Origin: Corydoras sp. C115
Taxonomy: Eukaryota; Chordata; Actinopteri; Siluriformes; Callichthyidae
NCBI GenBank assembly: GCA_019802505.1
Contig: JAFMOC010000720.1
Span: forward strand, 40,424-104,423
DNA: 64,000 bases
Reading direction: 5' to 3'
The position numbers and the translations under genes are program-made. Shown here in pieces: positions 20,010 through 31,944 of the stretch. Every line of letters begins with the position of its first letter. The stretch's first letter is position 1. Below the pieces are notes generated by a model that was given only the letters and a program-made list of their open reading frames with translations, was not told the DNA's origin and did not search any database.

Positions 20010-20998
20010 GGAGTCCAGCATCTCCTAAAGGTGTGATGTGGAGTCCAGCATCTCCTGAAGGTGTTATATGGAGTCCAGCATCTCCTGAAGGTGTGATGTG
20101 GAGTCCAGCATCTCCTAAAGGTGTGACGTGGAGTCCAACATATCCAGAAGGTGTGATGTGGAGTCCAACATCTCCAGAAGGTGTGATGTGGAGTCCAGCA
20201 TCTCCTGAAGGTGTGACATGGAGTCCAACATCTCCTGAAGGTGTGATGTGGAGTCCAGCATCTCCTGAAGGTGTGATGTGGAGTCCAGCATCTCCTGAAG
20301 GTGTGATGTGGAGTCCAGCATCTCCTGTTGGTGTGATGTGGAGTCGAGTATCTCCTGTTGGTGTGATGTGGAGTCCAGCATCTCCTGAAGATGTGTTGCG
20401 GAGTCCAACATCTCCTGAAGGTGTGATGTGGAGTCCAGCATCTCCTGAATGTGTGATGTGGAGTCCAACATCTCCTGAAGGTGTGATATGGAGTCCAGCA
20501 TCTCCTGAAGGTGTGATGTGAAGTCCAGTATCTCCTGAAGGTGTGATGCGGAGTCCAACATCTCCTGAAGGTGTGACATGGAGTCCAGCATCTCCTGAAG
20601 GAGTGATGTGGAGTCCATTATATGTGTGATTTCATGTACTCAGTATTGCATTTTAAAGCCATGGGAATGAGGAGTCCAGCATCTCCTGAAGGTGTGATGT
20701 GGAGTCCAGCATCTCCTGAAGGTGTTATATGGAGTCCAACATCTCCTGAAGGTGTGATGTGGAGTCCAGCATCTCCTGAAGGTGTGATGTGGAGTCCAGT
20801 ATCTCCTGAAGGTGTGATGTGGAGTCCAGTATCTCCAGAAGGTGTGATGTGGAGTCCAACATCTCCTGAAGGTGTGATATGGAGTCCAACATCTCCTGTT
20901 GGTGTGATGTAGAGTCCAACATCTGAAGGTGTGCTATGGAGTCCAGTATCTCCAGAAGATGTGATGTGGAGTCCAGCATCTCCTGAAGGCGTGACGTC
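20010..20998 (+). repeat. 30-bp minisatellite in the predicted AFAP1 3' UTR
   Basis: Unit ggagtccagcatctcctgaa followed by ggtgtgatgt. The first block (to 20617) is about 20 units in perfect 30-bp register. The second (20668-20998) is about 11 units, two of them shortened. Between them the leader cagtattgcattttaaagcc / atgggaatgagg (also at 19980-20011) recurs, so leader and array were duplicated together. The period is a multiple of 3, so several frames stay open; no evidence of translation. Confidence 0.95.
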
Positions 20999-21884
20999 CA
21001 CAGGTTCTTACAGTGTAATGAAGCACAAACACACTTTATGTTAAATGGTGTAATCCAGATGTTCTGATGGAGCTGTTATTCTGGAGTTAACTGTATCATG
21101 GAAATCACTGATTGGAAAGCTTCTCATTTGCTGTCGGATGGAATCAGAGCAGATTATGAATGGGTTTCACTGGTGCTTCTGTTTTTTTTTTTTACTCTGA
21201 ATCCAGATCGATAATCCAGAACGATAATCCTGAAGGATAATCCAGAATGATGTGGTGCTTTACACGGAGATAAGATTGGCCGTACTCTCAGAGACTACTG
21301 CCAGCATACTCACATTCCAGCAGAAACGTTAAGCTTTTTAAAATTTTTTATTATTATTGCATATCTTCGACCACTGTACACGCCCATGTGATTTCACGTT
21401 CTTGTACATAACCGTCTTCAGTTCTCGTCTTTGTTATTTGTCCGTCCCATGAATCTGCAGCTCTGATGTAGTCACGGCTTCGTGTGAGGGATCATTACTG
21501 AATCAGGACCCGGGGTTGGGGTTTGGGGGGGTGGTTGGGGTTTGGGGTTGGGGGGGTATGGGATCTTGTAATCATTTGGGCAGATGCAGATGTTTCAGCT
21601 CCGTGTGGCGCTGTGCTCCATCTGTAAGCCGCTCATCCTGTGGAGATGTTCGAGGATGCTGGTGATGAGGTCGGTCCTCACTGGGACCAACAGAGCAGAT
21701 GGTGATCAAAACGTGAGCACGGACCAGAATCACCGAAAAGCAAAGAACGGGAGGGTTTTTTTTTTGTTTTGTTTTGGAAAGAATTCGGCGCCGCTTTGTT
21801 TTTGCACCTTACGGACTTTTCTGCTCGGTTGTAATTTGCTTCTGGACTTTTGCTCACTGGGCAACAAAAGGCTGATTTCACAAA

Positions 21885-21890
21885 AATAAA
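21885..21890 (+). terminator. Candidate AFAP1 polyadenylation signal AATAAA
   Basis: Canonical hexamer with a downstream GT-rich element around 21,918-21,930, on the AFAP1 strand. No V-SINE copy lies between the stop codon and this point. Confidence 0.55.
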
Positions 21891-22004
21891 AAATATATAA
21901 ACAGAACGCGCTGCCTGCGATCGTGTGTTCTTACAAACCCACCGTGAGACCCTCAGTGATGGAACAAGAATACAGCACCACGCCCCCTTTCTGCACCACT
22001 TATT

Positions 22005-23520
22005 GTTCTCAGTTCCACTTTCTGTAAAGATGGACTTTGTAGTTCTATAGTTCCAGACTGTAGTCCATCTGTTTGTGTTCAACAGTACATACTGTGTACT
22101 CTGTTCTAATGCTCAGAACCTCAATAGTAGCACCACAGAGCAGGGGTTATTTGGTGGGGGCATTATTCCTATCCCAGCAGTGTCACTGAACTGAATCAAC
22201 AATCCACCACCCAAATGATACCTGTTCTGTGATGCTCCTGACGAACAGAGAACCAACAGGGGACTAACAAAGAACAATTGTAGTTCTATAATTCCATTCT
22301 GTAGTCCATCTGTGTTCTACAGTTCATACTGTGTACTCTGTTCTAATGCTCAGAACCTCAATAGTACCACCACAGAGCAGGGGTTATTTGGTGGGTGCAT
22401 TATTCCTATCCCAGCAGTGTCACTGCAGAACTGACAATAAACAATCCACCACCCAAATGATACCTGTTCTGTGATGCTCCTGACCAACAGAGAACACAGA
22501 ACCAACAGGGGACTAACAAAGAACACTTGTAGTTCCACAATTCCATTCTGTAGTCCAGCTGTGTGTGTTCTACAGTACATACTGTGTACTCTGTTCTAAT
22601 GCTCAGAACTCCAATAGTAGCACCACAGAGCAGGGGTTATTGGGTGGGGGCATTATTCCTATCCCAGCAGTGTCACTGCAGAACTGACAATAAACAATCC
22701 ACCACCCAAATGATACCTGTTCTGTGATGCTCCTGACCAACAGAGAACACAGAACCCACAGGGGACTAACAAAGAACACTTGTAGTTCCACAATTCCATT
22801 CTGTAGTCCAGCTGTGTGTGTTCTACAGTACATACTGTGTACTCTGTTCTAATGCTCAGAACCCCAATAGTAGCACCACAGAGCAGGGGTTATTGGGTGG
22901 GGGCATTAGTCCTATCCCAGCAGTATCACTGAGGTGGAGAAATGAAACCACAGAACCCCCCCCTCACCACATCAGTGTGACTGCAGAACTGACAATAAAC
23001 AATCCACCACCCAAATGATACCTGTTCTGTGATGCTCCTGACCAACAGAGAACACAGAACCCACAGGGGACTAACAAAGAACACTTGTAGTTTTCCACAA
23101 TTCCATTCTGTAGTCCATCTGTTTGTGTTCTACAGTACATACTGTGTACTCTGTTCTAATGCTCAGAACCCCAATAGTACCACCACAGATCAGGGGTTAT
23201 TGGGTGGGGGCATTATTCCTATCCCAGCAGTGTCACTGAGGGGTTTAAATGAAACTACAGAACCCCCCCCCCCCCTCACCACATCAGTGTCACTGCAGAA
23301 CTGACAATAAACAATCCACCACCCAAATGATACCTGTTCTGTGATGCTCCTGACCAACAGAGAACACAGAACCAACAGGGGACTAACAACAACAAAGAAC
23401 ACAGATGGACTACAGTCTGTAATTATAGAACTACAAAGTCCATCTGTATGATGAGTGGAGGAAATAGACGTTGGAGCAAGCAGGGGGCGTGGCCAAACTT
23501 TTGACCGCTCCTGTATTTTA
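22005..23520. mobile_element. Foldback MITE with about 250-bp internal tandem expansion
   Basis: Arms: gatggactttgtagttctat and its complement near 23,440, ending gggggcgtggccaaactttt. The inner segment (ttccattctgtagtcc ... cagcagtgtcactg ... gaccaacagagaacacag) recurs with starts near 22281, 22530, 22783 and 23087 (steps 249, 253, 304). The longer step carries an extra block (gaaaccacagaacccccc). Confidence 0.85.
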
Positions 23521-23849
23521 GGTGATGCAGAATGAAGACTGAAGCGCTAGAGGGCAGCACTGAGTCAATCTCCTGTTACATAGACGCTGAAGAACGTAAA
23601 CAAACCTGTTCCTTTATTATTATCATTACCATGATAATTATTCATCATTATATTTAATCGATGATTTAAAGTAAAAGCACTACGTCATTAAAAACTGGTG
23701 TTTTCTTTAGTATAAACGGCAGAAAAGCGCCAATTAAGTGTTAATTATACAACAGACGAAAGTCCAATCGCTGTGTGAACTGCACATTAAAGCTGACGGT
23801 AAGGAAACGTTTCCGATACACAATACTGTCGTTAAATGTTAAATGTTCA
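23521..23849. other. Intergenic, no feature
   Basis: Unique sequence between the MITE cluster and a V-SINE; nothing recognised. Confidence 0.45.
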
Positions 23850-23861
23850 ACTAAACAAACG

Positions 23862-24191
23862 GGTTAGCATGTTCTCCTCTCAGCACTAGGGATTCCCGGT
23901 TCGAATCCCCATCTGGGTGGTGTTTCCATGTTCTCCCCGTGTCCGCGTGGGTTTCCTCCGGGTTCTCCGGTTTCCTCCCACAGTCCAAAAACATGGATCA
24001 AGGTCAATTGAGTTCTCCAAATTGCCCCATATAGAGTGTGTTTGTGTGAGTGAGTGTGTGCCCAGCGATGGATTGGCACCCTGTCCTGGGTCTATCTGCC
24101 CAACGCCCGAAACGTTCTCCCCTGGATGGGCATGGGGAACCCCACCACGACCCTAATAGAGGATAAAGCGGAAGATAATGAATGAATGAAT
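23862..24191 (+). mobile_element. V-SINE, head-truncated, 12-bp TSD
   Basis: Starts ggttagcatgttctcc, inside the A-box region, and ends gataatgaatgaatgaat. Flanked by ACTAAACAAACG (23850-23861 and 24192-24203), so the truncation happened at insertion. Confidence 0.92.
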
Positions 24192-24410
24192 ACTAAACAA
24201 ACGTTAAATGTTCTACTAAAGCAACAGGTTCACACTCTTTTTATTTCACTAAGTCAGTTTGTAGTATTCACACGTCAGACGCACTACGTTCATCATCTTA
24301 AAACATACACATTCAGATTGTTTGCTGTTGTACAGAATCTGATTACTGTTGATTTTTTGCTCTTTGGGTCTTTCTTACGCTTATAAACAACCGAATCCAC
24401 AATCCAACTA

Positions 24411-25244
24411 AAGTACAGTGGTGGATTGTTTATTGTGAGTTCTGCAGTGACACTGATGTGCTGGTGGGGGGTGTTTAGTGCCGCAGTGCACTTGCTGGGA
24501 TAGGACTAATGCACCAACTAGCTCTGTGGCGCTACTATTGGGGTTCTGACCATTAGAACAGGGTGTGGTCGCTCAGTGGTTAGGGTGTTGGTCTATCAAT
24601 CTGAAGGTTGGGGGTTCAAATCCCAGGTTCACTGAAGTTACCAATGTGGGTCCTTGAGCGAGACCCTTAACCCTCATTGCTCCAGGGATGTTGTGATGAA
24701 CCCTGTGCTCACCTTGTAAGTCGCTTTGGATTAAAAGCGTCCAATAAATGACCAAATGTAATGTAATGTAAATGTAGAACAGAGTAAACAGTATGTACTG
24801 TAGAACACACACAGATGGACTACAGAATGGAATTGTAGAACTACAATTGATCTTTATTCGTCCCCCGTTGGTTCTGTGTTCTCTGTTGGTCAGGAGCATC
24901 ACAGAACAGGTATCATTTGGGTGGTGGATTGTTTATTGTCAGTTCTGCAGTGACACTGATGTGGTGGGGGGGGGGGGGGTGGGGGGGGTTCTGGAGTTTA
25001 ATTTCTCCACCTCAGTGACACTGCTGGGATAGGAATAATGCCCCCACCCAATAACCCCTGCTCTGTGGTGCTACTATTGGGGTTCTGAGCATTAGAACAG
25101 AGTACACAGTATGTACTGTAGAACACAAACAGATGGACTACAGAATGGAATTGTAGAACTACAAGTGTTCTTTGTTGTTGTTAGTCCCCTGTTGGTTCTG
25201 CGTTCTCTGTTGGTCAGGAGCATCACAGAACAGGTATCATTTGG
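24411..25244. mobile_element. MITE cluster (inverted relative to 22005-23520), interrupted by a SINE
   Basis: Two partial MITE bodies (gtggtggattgtttattgt ... gctactattggggttctg ... agatggactacagaatgg), the first split by the SINE at 24562-24774. Confidence 0.82.
24562..24774 (+). mobile_element. Second tRNA-derived SINE family, inserted in a MITE, 8-bp TSD
   Basis: Head ggtcgctcagtggttaggg (A box) and gggggttcaaatcccagg (B box). Tail taagtcgctttggattaaaa / gcgtccaataaatg plus (TGTAA)n, resembling UnaL2-type LINE tails. Flanked by TAGAACAG (24554-24561 and 24775-24782), which is MITE sequence. Confidence 0.9.
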
Positions 25245-25302
25245 AAACCGGAGAACCCGAAGGATACCCACGCTGACACGGGTAGAACATGGAAACTCCA
25301 CC
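25245..25302 (-). mobile_element. V-SINE fragment (58 bp)
   Basis: gaaaccggagaacccgaagg to ggaaactccacc, fused directly to the MITE end. Confidence 0.75.
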
Positions 25303-25341
25303 GTCAGTGCATATTATTAATGAAAAAAGTGTTCTGTACCA

Positions 25342-25658
25342 GGGCGGCACGGTGGCTTGGTGGTTTAGCATGTTCTCCTCTCAGCACTAGGGATTCCCGG
25401 TTCGAATCCCAATCTGGGTGGAGTTTCCATGTTCTTCCCGTGTCCGCGTGGGTTTCCTCCGGGTTCTCCGCTTTCCTCCCACAGTCCAAAAACATGGCTC
25501 AAGGTCAATTGAATTCTCCAAATTGCCCCATATAGAGTGTGTGTGTCTGTGTGAGTGAGTGTGTGTCCAGTGATGGATTGTCGTCCTGTCCTGGGTCTAT
25601 CTGCCCAGCGCCCGAGACGTTCTCCCCTGGATGGGCATAGGGAACATCCCCCCCCCCC
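25342..25658 (+). mobile_element. V-SINE copy, tail missing
   Basis: gggcggcacggtggcttgg with intact B box (GGTTCGAATCC), ending in a C-run instead of the tail. Confidence 0.9.
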
Positions 25659-25659
25659 C

Positions 25660-26018
25660 AGTTTCTGAGTTGTGATTTTTTAAATATGAATTTGTTGTTT
25701 ATTTAGCTCTTTGCTGTTGTACATTCGCTCACACGTGACGTGTGAGTTTAAAATAATAACAATCAGAGGAATTCTCACACTGTATAAATCAGAGTTGTAA
25801 AGTGCAGACACTCTGATTACCACCAGGTGGCGGTGTGTCTCCACGTTTTCCTTACACGTGCTGGAGCAGCAGGCTGTTTCCATGTCTGAAAATCTGGTAT
25901 TTAGATAAAAAATTTGAGGTATTAAAGCAATGCGTAAATCCAAACCTCCACATGTTCGGCTCGGTCACGATGATGATGTTTGTATTTTGATTGGATTCCT
26001 GAGGTTGAGCTCGTTTTT
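25660..26018. other. Intergenic, no feature
   Basis: Unique AT-rich sequence; nothing recognised. Confidence 0.45.
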
Positions 26019-26019
26019 T

Positions 26020-26369
26020 CATTCATTCATTCATTATCTCCCGCTTTATCCTCTATTAGGGTCGTGGTGGGGTTCCCCATGCCCATCCAGGGGAGAACGT
26101 CTCAGGCGCTGGGCAGATACACCCAGGACAGGGCGCCAATCCATCGCTGGGCACACACTCACTCACACACACACTCTATATGGGGCAATTTGGAGAACTC
26201 AATTGACCTTGATCCATGTTTTTGGACTGCGGGAGGAAACCGGAGAACCCGGAGGAAACCCACGCAGACACGGGGAGAACATGGAAACTCCACCCAGATG
26301 GGGATTCGAACCGGGAATCCCTAGTGCTGAGAGGAGAACGTGCTAAACCACTAAGCCACCGTGCCGCCC
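26020..26369 (-). mobile_element. V-SINE, full length
   Basis: cattcattcattcattatct tail to gtgccgccc head, with both promoter boxes intact. Confidence 0.93.
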
Positions 26370-26605
26370 TTGGGCATGTTTTCGTACCTGAATACTCAGA
26401 GGAGCTGAGGATGTCACGGGGGGGGGGGGGGGGGGAGTTTAAGAGCCTCGGTTCCCGTCGTCATCACGTATCACAATTTCATTATTTCATTATGTGTTGC
26501 GTTCAGAACGCGTAATTAATAATGTTTTAATAAAGAATCATTCGTTATAAGATTTTTATAACATTTTTATGTTTTATGGTTTATAACATTTAAACCACAG
26601 CGCAA

Positions 26606-27020
26606 TAAATCATATAAAATATATTTTTAATTTTAAATCATATAAAATATATTTTTAATTTTAAATCATATAAAATATATTTTTAATTTTAAATCATATA
26701 AAATATATTTATAATTTAAAATCATATAAAATATATTTTTAATTTTAAATCATATAAAATATTTTTATATTTTTAATTTTAAATCATATAAAATATATTT
26801 TTAATTTTAAATCATATAAAATATATTTATAATTTAAAATCATATAAAATATATTTTTAATTTTAAATCATATAAAATATATTTTTAATTTTAAATCATA
26901 TAAAATATATTTTTAATTTTAAATCATATAAAACATATTTTTAATTTTAAATCATATAAAATATATTTTTAATTTTAAATCATATCAAATATATTTTTAA
27001 TTTTAAATCATATAAAACAT
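26606..27020. repeat. 28-bp AT minisatellite, about 15 units
   Basis: Unit aaatcatataaaatatattt plus ttaatttt, highly homogeneous, with two units carrying tataatttaaa. About 145 bp from the C-rich array. Confidence 0.95.
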
Positions 27021-27163
27021 TTTTGTAATTTGTAAAAATTAAGAAACATTTTTAATGCTTTAATTGTTTTTAGCTCCTAAAATGTTTTCTGCTTCACTGC
27101 AGTCTGAAAACTTTACTGCTGCTCTGTACGGGTACTCTGAGCACCTGCTGTATCATTCACACC

Positions 27164-28857
27164 CCTGCCCTCACCCCAGCTCTTACCCCAGACAGACCTC
27201 ACCCCAGACAGCTCTTACCCCAGACAGCTCTTACCCCAGACAGCTCTCACGCCAGACAGCCCTCACCCCAGACCTCACCCCAGACAGTCCTAACCCCAGA
27301 CAGTCCTCACCCCAGACAGCCCTTACCCCAGCCCTCACTCCAGATTTCACCCCAGCTAGCCCTCACCCCAGCCCTCACCCCAGCCCGCACCCCAGCCCTC
27401 ACCCCAGCCATTACCCCAGCCCTCACCCCAGCCAGCCCTCATCCCAGACAGTCCTCACCCCAGACAGCCCTTACCCCAGCCCTCACTCCAGATTTCACCC
27501 CAGCTAACTCTCACTCCAACTCTCACCCCAGCCCTCACCCCAGCCCTCACCCCAGCCCTCACCCCAGCCCTCACCCCAGCCCTCACCCCAGCCCTCACCC
27601 CAGCCATTACCCCAGCCCTCACCCCAGACAGCCCTCACCCCAGACAGCCCTCACCCCAGCCCTCACTCCAGCTTTCACCCCAGCTAACTCTCACTCCAAC
27701 TCTCACCCCAGCCCTCACCCCAGCCAGCCCTCACCCCAGACAGCCCTCACCCCAGACAGCCCTCACCCCAGACAGCCCTCACCCCAGACAGCCCTCACCC
27801 CAGACAGCCCTCACCCCAGACAGCCCTCACCCCAGACAACCCTCACCCCAGACAGCCCTCACCCCAGCTAGCTCTCACTTCAGCTCTCACCCCAGCCATT
27901 ACCCCAGCCCTCACCCCAGACAGCCCTCACCCCAGACAGCCCTCACCCCAGCCCTCACTCCAGCTTTCACCCCAGCTAACTCTCACTCCAACTCTCACCC
28001 CAGACAGCCCTCACCCCAGACAGTCCTCACCCCAGACAGCCCTTACCCCAGCCCTCACTCCAGATTTCACCCCAGCTAGCCCTCACCCCAGCCCTCACCC
28101 CAGCCCGCACCCCAGCCCTCACCCCAGCCATTACCCCAGCCCTCACCCCAGCCAGCCCTCATCCCAGACAGTCCTCACCCCAGACAGCCCTTACCCCAGC
28201 CCTCACTCCAGATTTCACCCCAGCTAACTCTCACTCCAACTCTCACCCCAGCCCTCACCCCAGCCCTCACCCCAGCCCTCACCCCAGCCCTCACCCCAGC
28301 CCTCACCCCAGCCATTACCCCAGCCCTCACCCCAGACAGCCCTCACCCCAGACAGCCCTCACCCCAGCCCTCACTCCAGCTTTCACCCCAGCTAACTCTC
28401 ACTCCAACTCTCACCCCAGCCCTCACCCCAGCCAGCCCTCACCCCAGACAGCCCTCACCCCAGACAGCCCTCACCCCAGACAGCCCTCACCCCAGACAGC
28501 CCTCACCCCAGACAGCCCTCACCCCAGACAGCCCTCACCCCAGACAACCCTCACCCCAGACAGCCCTCACCCCAGCTAGCTCTCACTCAGCTCTCACCCC
28601 AGCCATTACCCCAGCCCTCACCCCAGACAGCCCTCACCCCAGACAGCCCTCACCCCAGCCCTCACTCCAGCTTTCACCCCAGCTAACTCTCACTCCAACT
28701 CTCACCCCCAGCCCTCACCCCAGACAGCCCTCACCCCAGACAGCCCTCACCCCAGACAACCCTCACCCCAGACAACCAGACAGCCCTCACCCCAGCTAGC
28801 TCTCACTCCAGCTCTCACCCCATGCAGCTCTCACCCCCGGTCTCACCCCAGATGAAG
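27164..28857. repeat. C-rich minisatellite array with 720-bp higher-order repeat
   Basis: Variants of ccctcaccccag with optional acag inserts, plus ccctcactccagatttcacc and agctaactctcactcc variants. Blocks starting at 27361 and 28081 are identical over long stretches (offset 720). The minus strand reads (GGGGTGAGGGCT)n, a G-quadruplex-forming pattern. Any ORF through it is a repeat artefact. Confidence 0.95.
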
Positions 28858-28860
28858 TAA

Positions 28861-29180
28861 TTAACACTGTACTGATATGAGCTTTCTGAAACATTAAAGC
28901 CAAACTGTGCATCTTGGACGTTTCCTCTTGAGCAGCCAGCTTTAATGTTATTTCAAATTTACAGTGTTTTTCTGCTGTCCTTTCAAATAGCCCGGCTTGT
29001 CCATCTGTCCTTCTGCCAAACGTTCCACAGAACTGCTGCTCCTTTACATGCCAGTGTTCCGATTCCTGGAATATTCCAGGACCTTGATATTGAATCGGCT
29101 CTCGTTTGGGACACATGCAACTTAAATCTAAGCTTTTCGATTCACACATGGAGATTTTAATCTCATCATTTCTGGCAAAT
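28861..29180. other. Intergenic unique sequence
   Basis: No gene or repeat recognised; single-copy appearance. Confidence 0.45.
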
Positions 29181-29194
29181 GCACAGCTTACATT

Positions 29195-29508
29195 CATCCA
29201 TCCATTATCCTCCACTTTATCCTCTACTAGGGTCGCGGGGGGAGGTTCCCCATGCCCATCCCTGGGAGAACGTTTTGGGCGCTGGGCAGATACACCCAGG
29301 ACAGGACACCAATCTATCACTGGGCACACACTCACTCACACAGACACACTCTTTATGGGGCAATTTGGAGAATTCAATCGACCTTGACCCATGTTTTTAG
29401 TCTGTGGGGGGAAACCGGAGAACCCGGAGGACACCCACGCGGACACGGGGAGAACACGGAAACTCCCCAGCGCTGAGAGGAGAACATGCCAACCACTAAG
29501 CCACCATG
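29195..29508 (-). mobile_element. V-SINE with 14-bp TSD
   Basis: catccatccattatcctcc tail to ccaccatg head. Flanked by GCACAGCTTACATT (29181-29194 and 29509-29522). B-box region deleted. Confidence 0.92.
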
Positions 29509-29522
29509 GCACAGCTTACATT

Positions 29523-30960
29523 TCCAATATAAAGCACCACAACCCGAAATGTACACACGTTGCTGGTTTCATTTCAGTGACGTGAAACGGGGAGTATTCG
29601 AGTATGTCTGAGTGTTTCATCATAAAGCGGAGGAGCCAATCACGGTGCAGCATTGTCAAACGCTTTAGCAGATCCTGAGCTTTTATAGTATTTAGAGATG
29701 TGGACCCATCGATAAATTCTTCGTCATAAAACATGTCATTTTCTAACCACTTCGGATCATTTCAGGCTCGAAGAAATGATGCGTGCTGCCCAATTTGGTT
29801 TGCTTGACTGATCAGCGTTCACTTATCATGCGCAATAAAAAAAAATAATAATAATAAAATAAAATAAAAAAAGAAGCAACCCGGTGCCAGTCAGTGAAGG
29901 TGCAATATTGACGATGGCAGGAACTCTATTCCATGTAAACCATGATTCATGGTCATGTGGAGGCTCCTCGATTTTTTTGGGCGAGCGCCACTGTTACCAC
30001 CGCCAGTCCTCTTCACAGACAAAGTCTGTCCGCGGTAATTACGGCCAAACGTTCTCTAATTTATCTGGTCCTTGTTTGCGTTCCACTTCGCAGTGCTGCG
30101 TGTTTATCCCGCCGTGTGGTTCTCATTTGCCGGGTGTCGAATGCAGCACACCAGTGACACGCCGACACGTTGTTTGTTTGGAGGAGACGTAGCTGGAACA
30201 GAACTTCAGAACCCGGTGGGAGCTCCTGCCACTTAAGCCACATCCTATTTTCCTCCTCTCGTCTCCCTTTTAAAGTCTACGAAGAGGCCTCCGATTTTTT
30301 TTACCCGTCTTCCTTTCCGTAGCTTCTCCTCTGTCTCGCTGTCTGTTTTGTGGATTTCGTTTCTTTCTCGTCGTTGCTTTTTTTTTTTTTTTTTTTAATT
30401 TTATTTCAATAATAGAGTCGCTAACATTTTGGCCCTCCGCTTCGCTGCTTTTATTGGCTTGGCTCGCGGAGTTAAAAGCATGCGGTTGAAGGCTTTATAA
30501 ATCAAGCAGATTGCCACCGCCGATTTCTGCCGTGAAGAGGGGGTCTGGGAAGAGAAGAATAGAGCGAGGAAGGAAAAAGTGAACGGCTCTATGTCTCTTT
30601 CAAAAAATGGTCGTTCCAGACCTCGTTGAATGGGCAGCCGATGTTCCCGCTTGGTTGCCGCAGCGCTTGGGAGACCTTTGGCAGACAGGCTTTTGGTGTT
30701 TTGGTGTGTTGGTGCATATTTTTTTGCTTATTTTCGCTTTCGTAGCGTGTGAGGTCCTCTGATTGTTTGCTTCTTATTACATTCAGTAAACATTCGAAAG
30801 TTTGAACACACCCCCTTGCCTCATTATTTATTCCCTACACTTTATATATATATATATATATATATATGGATTTGTAGGTTTACAATTACAGACTGTAGTC
30901 CACTTGTGTTGTTGTTGGTTCTCTGTTCTCTATTGCTCAGTGCTGCCCTCTAGCGCTTCA
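29523..30960. other. Intergenic unique block, candidate conserved non-coding DNA
   Basis: Free of V-SINEs over 1.4 kb. The stretch 30,420-30,560 (ggccctccgcttcgctgc, attggcttggctcgcgg, gctttataaatcaagc) has a dense, non-repetitive, moderately GC-rich texture with no open frame, as seen in developmental enhancers. Short (TA)n at 30,843-30,868. Confidence 0.35.
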
Positions 30961-30965
30961 CCTAA

Positions 30966-31357
30966 AATACAGTGGCAGTCAAACGTTTGGACACGCCCCC
31001 TTTATGCTCCATCGTTTATTTCCTCCACTTATCATATAAATGGACTTAGTTCCAGACTGTAGTCCATCTGTGTTCTTTGTTGTTGTTCGTCCCCTGTTGG
31101 TTCTGTGTTCTCTGTTGGTTCTCAGGAGCATCACAGAACAGGTATCATTTGGGTGGTGGATTGTTTATTTTCAGTTCTGCAGTGACACTGATGTGGTGAG
31201 GGGGGTTTCTGTAGTTTCATTTCTCCACCTCAGTGACACTGCTGGGATAGGAATAATGCACCCACCAAATAACCCCTGCTCTGTGGTGCTACTATTGGGG
31301 TTCTGATCATTAGAACAGAGTACACAGTATGTACTGTAGAACACAAACAAATGGACA
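30966..31357 (+). mobile_element. MITE copy (Tc1-like end)
   Basis: Begins cagtggcagtcaaacgtttgg / acacgcccc, then the MITE body through acaaacaaatggac. The right end is truncated. Confidence 0.82.
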
Positions 31358-31400
31358 TAGGGCATTCAGACTGAATCCTTCAACTGGATTCAGTTAAATT

Positions 31401-31726
31401 CATCCATCCATTATCTTCCACTTTATCCTATTTTAGGGTCGCAGTGGGGTTCCCCATGCCCATCCAGGGGAGAACGTTTCGGGCGCTGGGCTGACACACC
31501 CAGGACAGAGCGCCAATCCATCGCCGGGCACACACACACTCACACACACAAACACACTCTATATGGGGTGAGACTTGATCCATGTTTTTGGACTGTGGGA
31601 GGAAACCGGAGAACCCGGAGGAAACCCACGCGGACACGGGGAGATTATGGAAACTCCACCCAAATTCGAACCGGGAATCCCTAGTGCTGAGAGGCAAACG
31701 TGCTAACCACTAAGCCACCGTGCCGC
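31401..31726 (-). mobile_element. V-SINE copy
   Basis: catccatccattatcttcc tail to gtgccgcc head, with a small deletion before the V-domain. Confidence 0.9.
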
Positions 31727-31902
31727 CAAAACTAATATCATAATATATATTTTTAAAACAATATAATACAGCAAAGTTTAAGAAATCCATTACTATTAAT
31801 ACACTCAGTCATTTCTGTTCATTTTTATTTATTATTTCTGAACTGCCTCAGCGTGGTGAATTTAATAGAATTCTAATAAAACCTGATGAATGGAGCTTTG
31901 AT

Positions 31903-31944
<42 letters not shown>

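Larger units (their letters stand above)
19071..21905 (+). other. afap1: Predicted AFAP1 3' untranslated region
   Basis: No coding exon follows the stop. The next convincing poly(A) signal on + is AATAAA at 21885-21890, followed 30-40 nt later by a GT-rich element (tcgtgtgttctt). This gives a 3' UTR of about 2.8 kb that contains the 30-bp minisatellite. The extent is inferred; earlier cleavage is possible. Confidence 0.55.

Noticed and set aside
19946..21001. Open frames with perfect 10-residue repeats (SPEGVMWSPA, ITPSGDAGLH, LDSTSHLQEM) on both strands
   Set aside because: The minisatellite period is a multiple of 3 without stops, so all such frames stay open. It lies after the AFAP1 stop codon, in the probable UTR.
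27064..27507. 147-codon frame ending in Pro/His/Ser repeats
   Set aside because: Mostly the C-rich minisatellite; the short unique start has no homology or splice support.
28796..29335. 179-codon minus-strand frame
   Set aside because: Chance joining of a V-SINE, unique sequence and the edge of the C-rich array.
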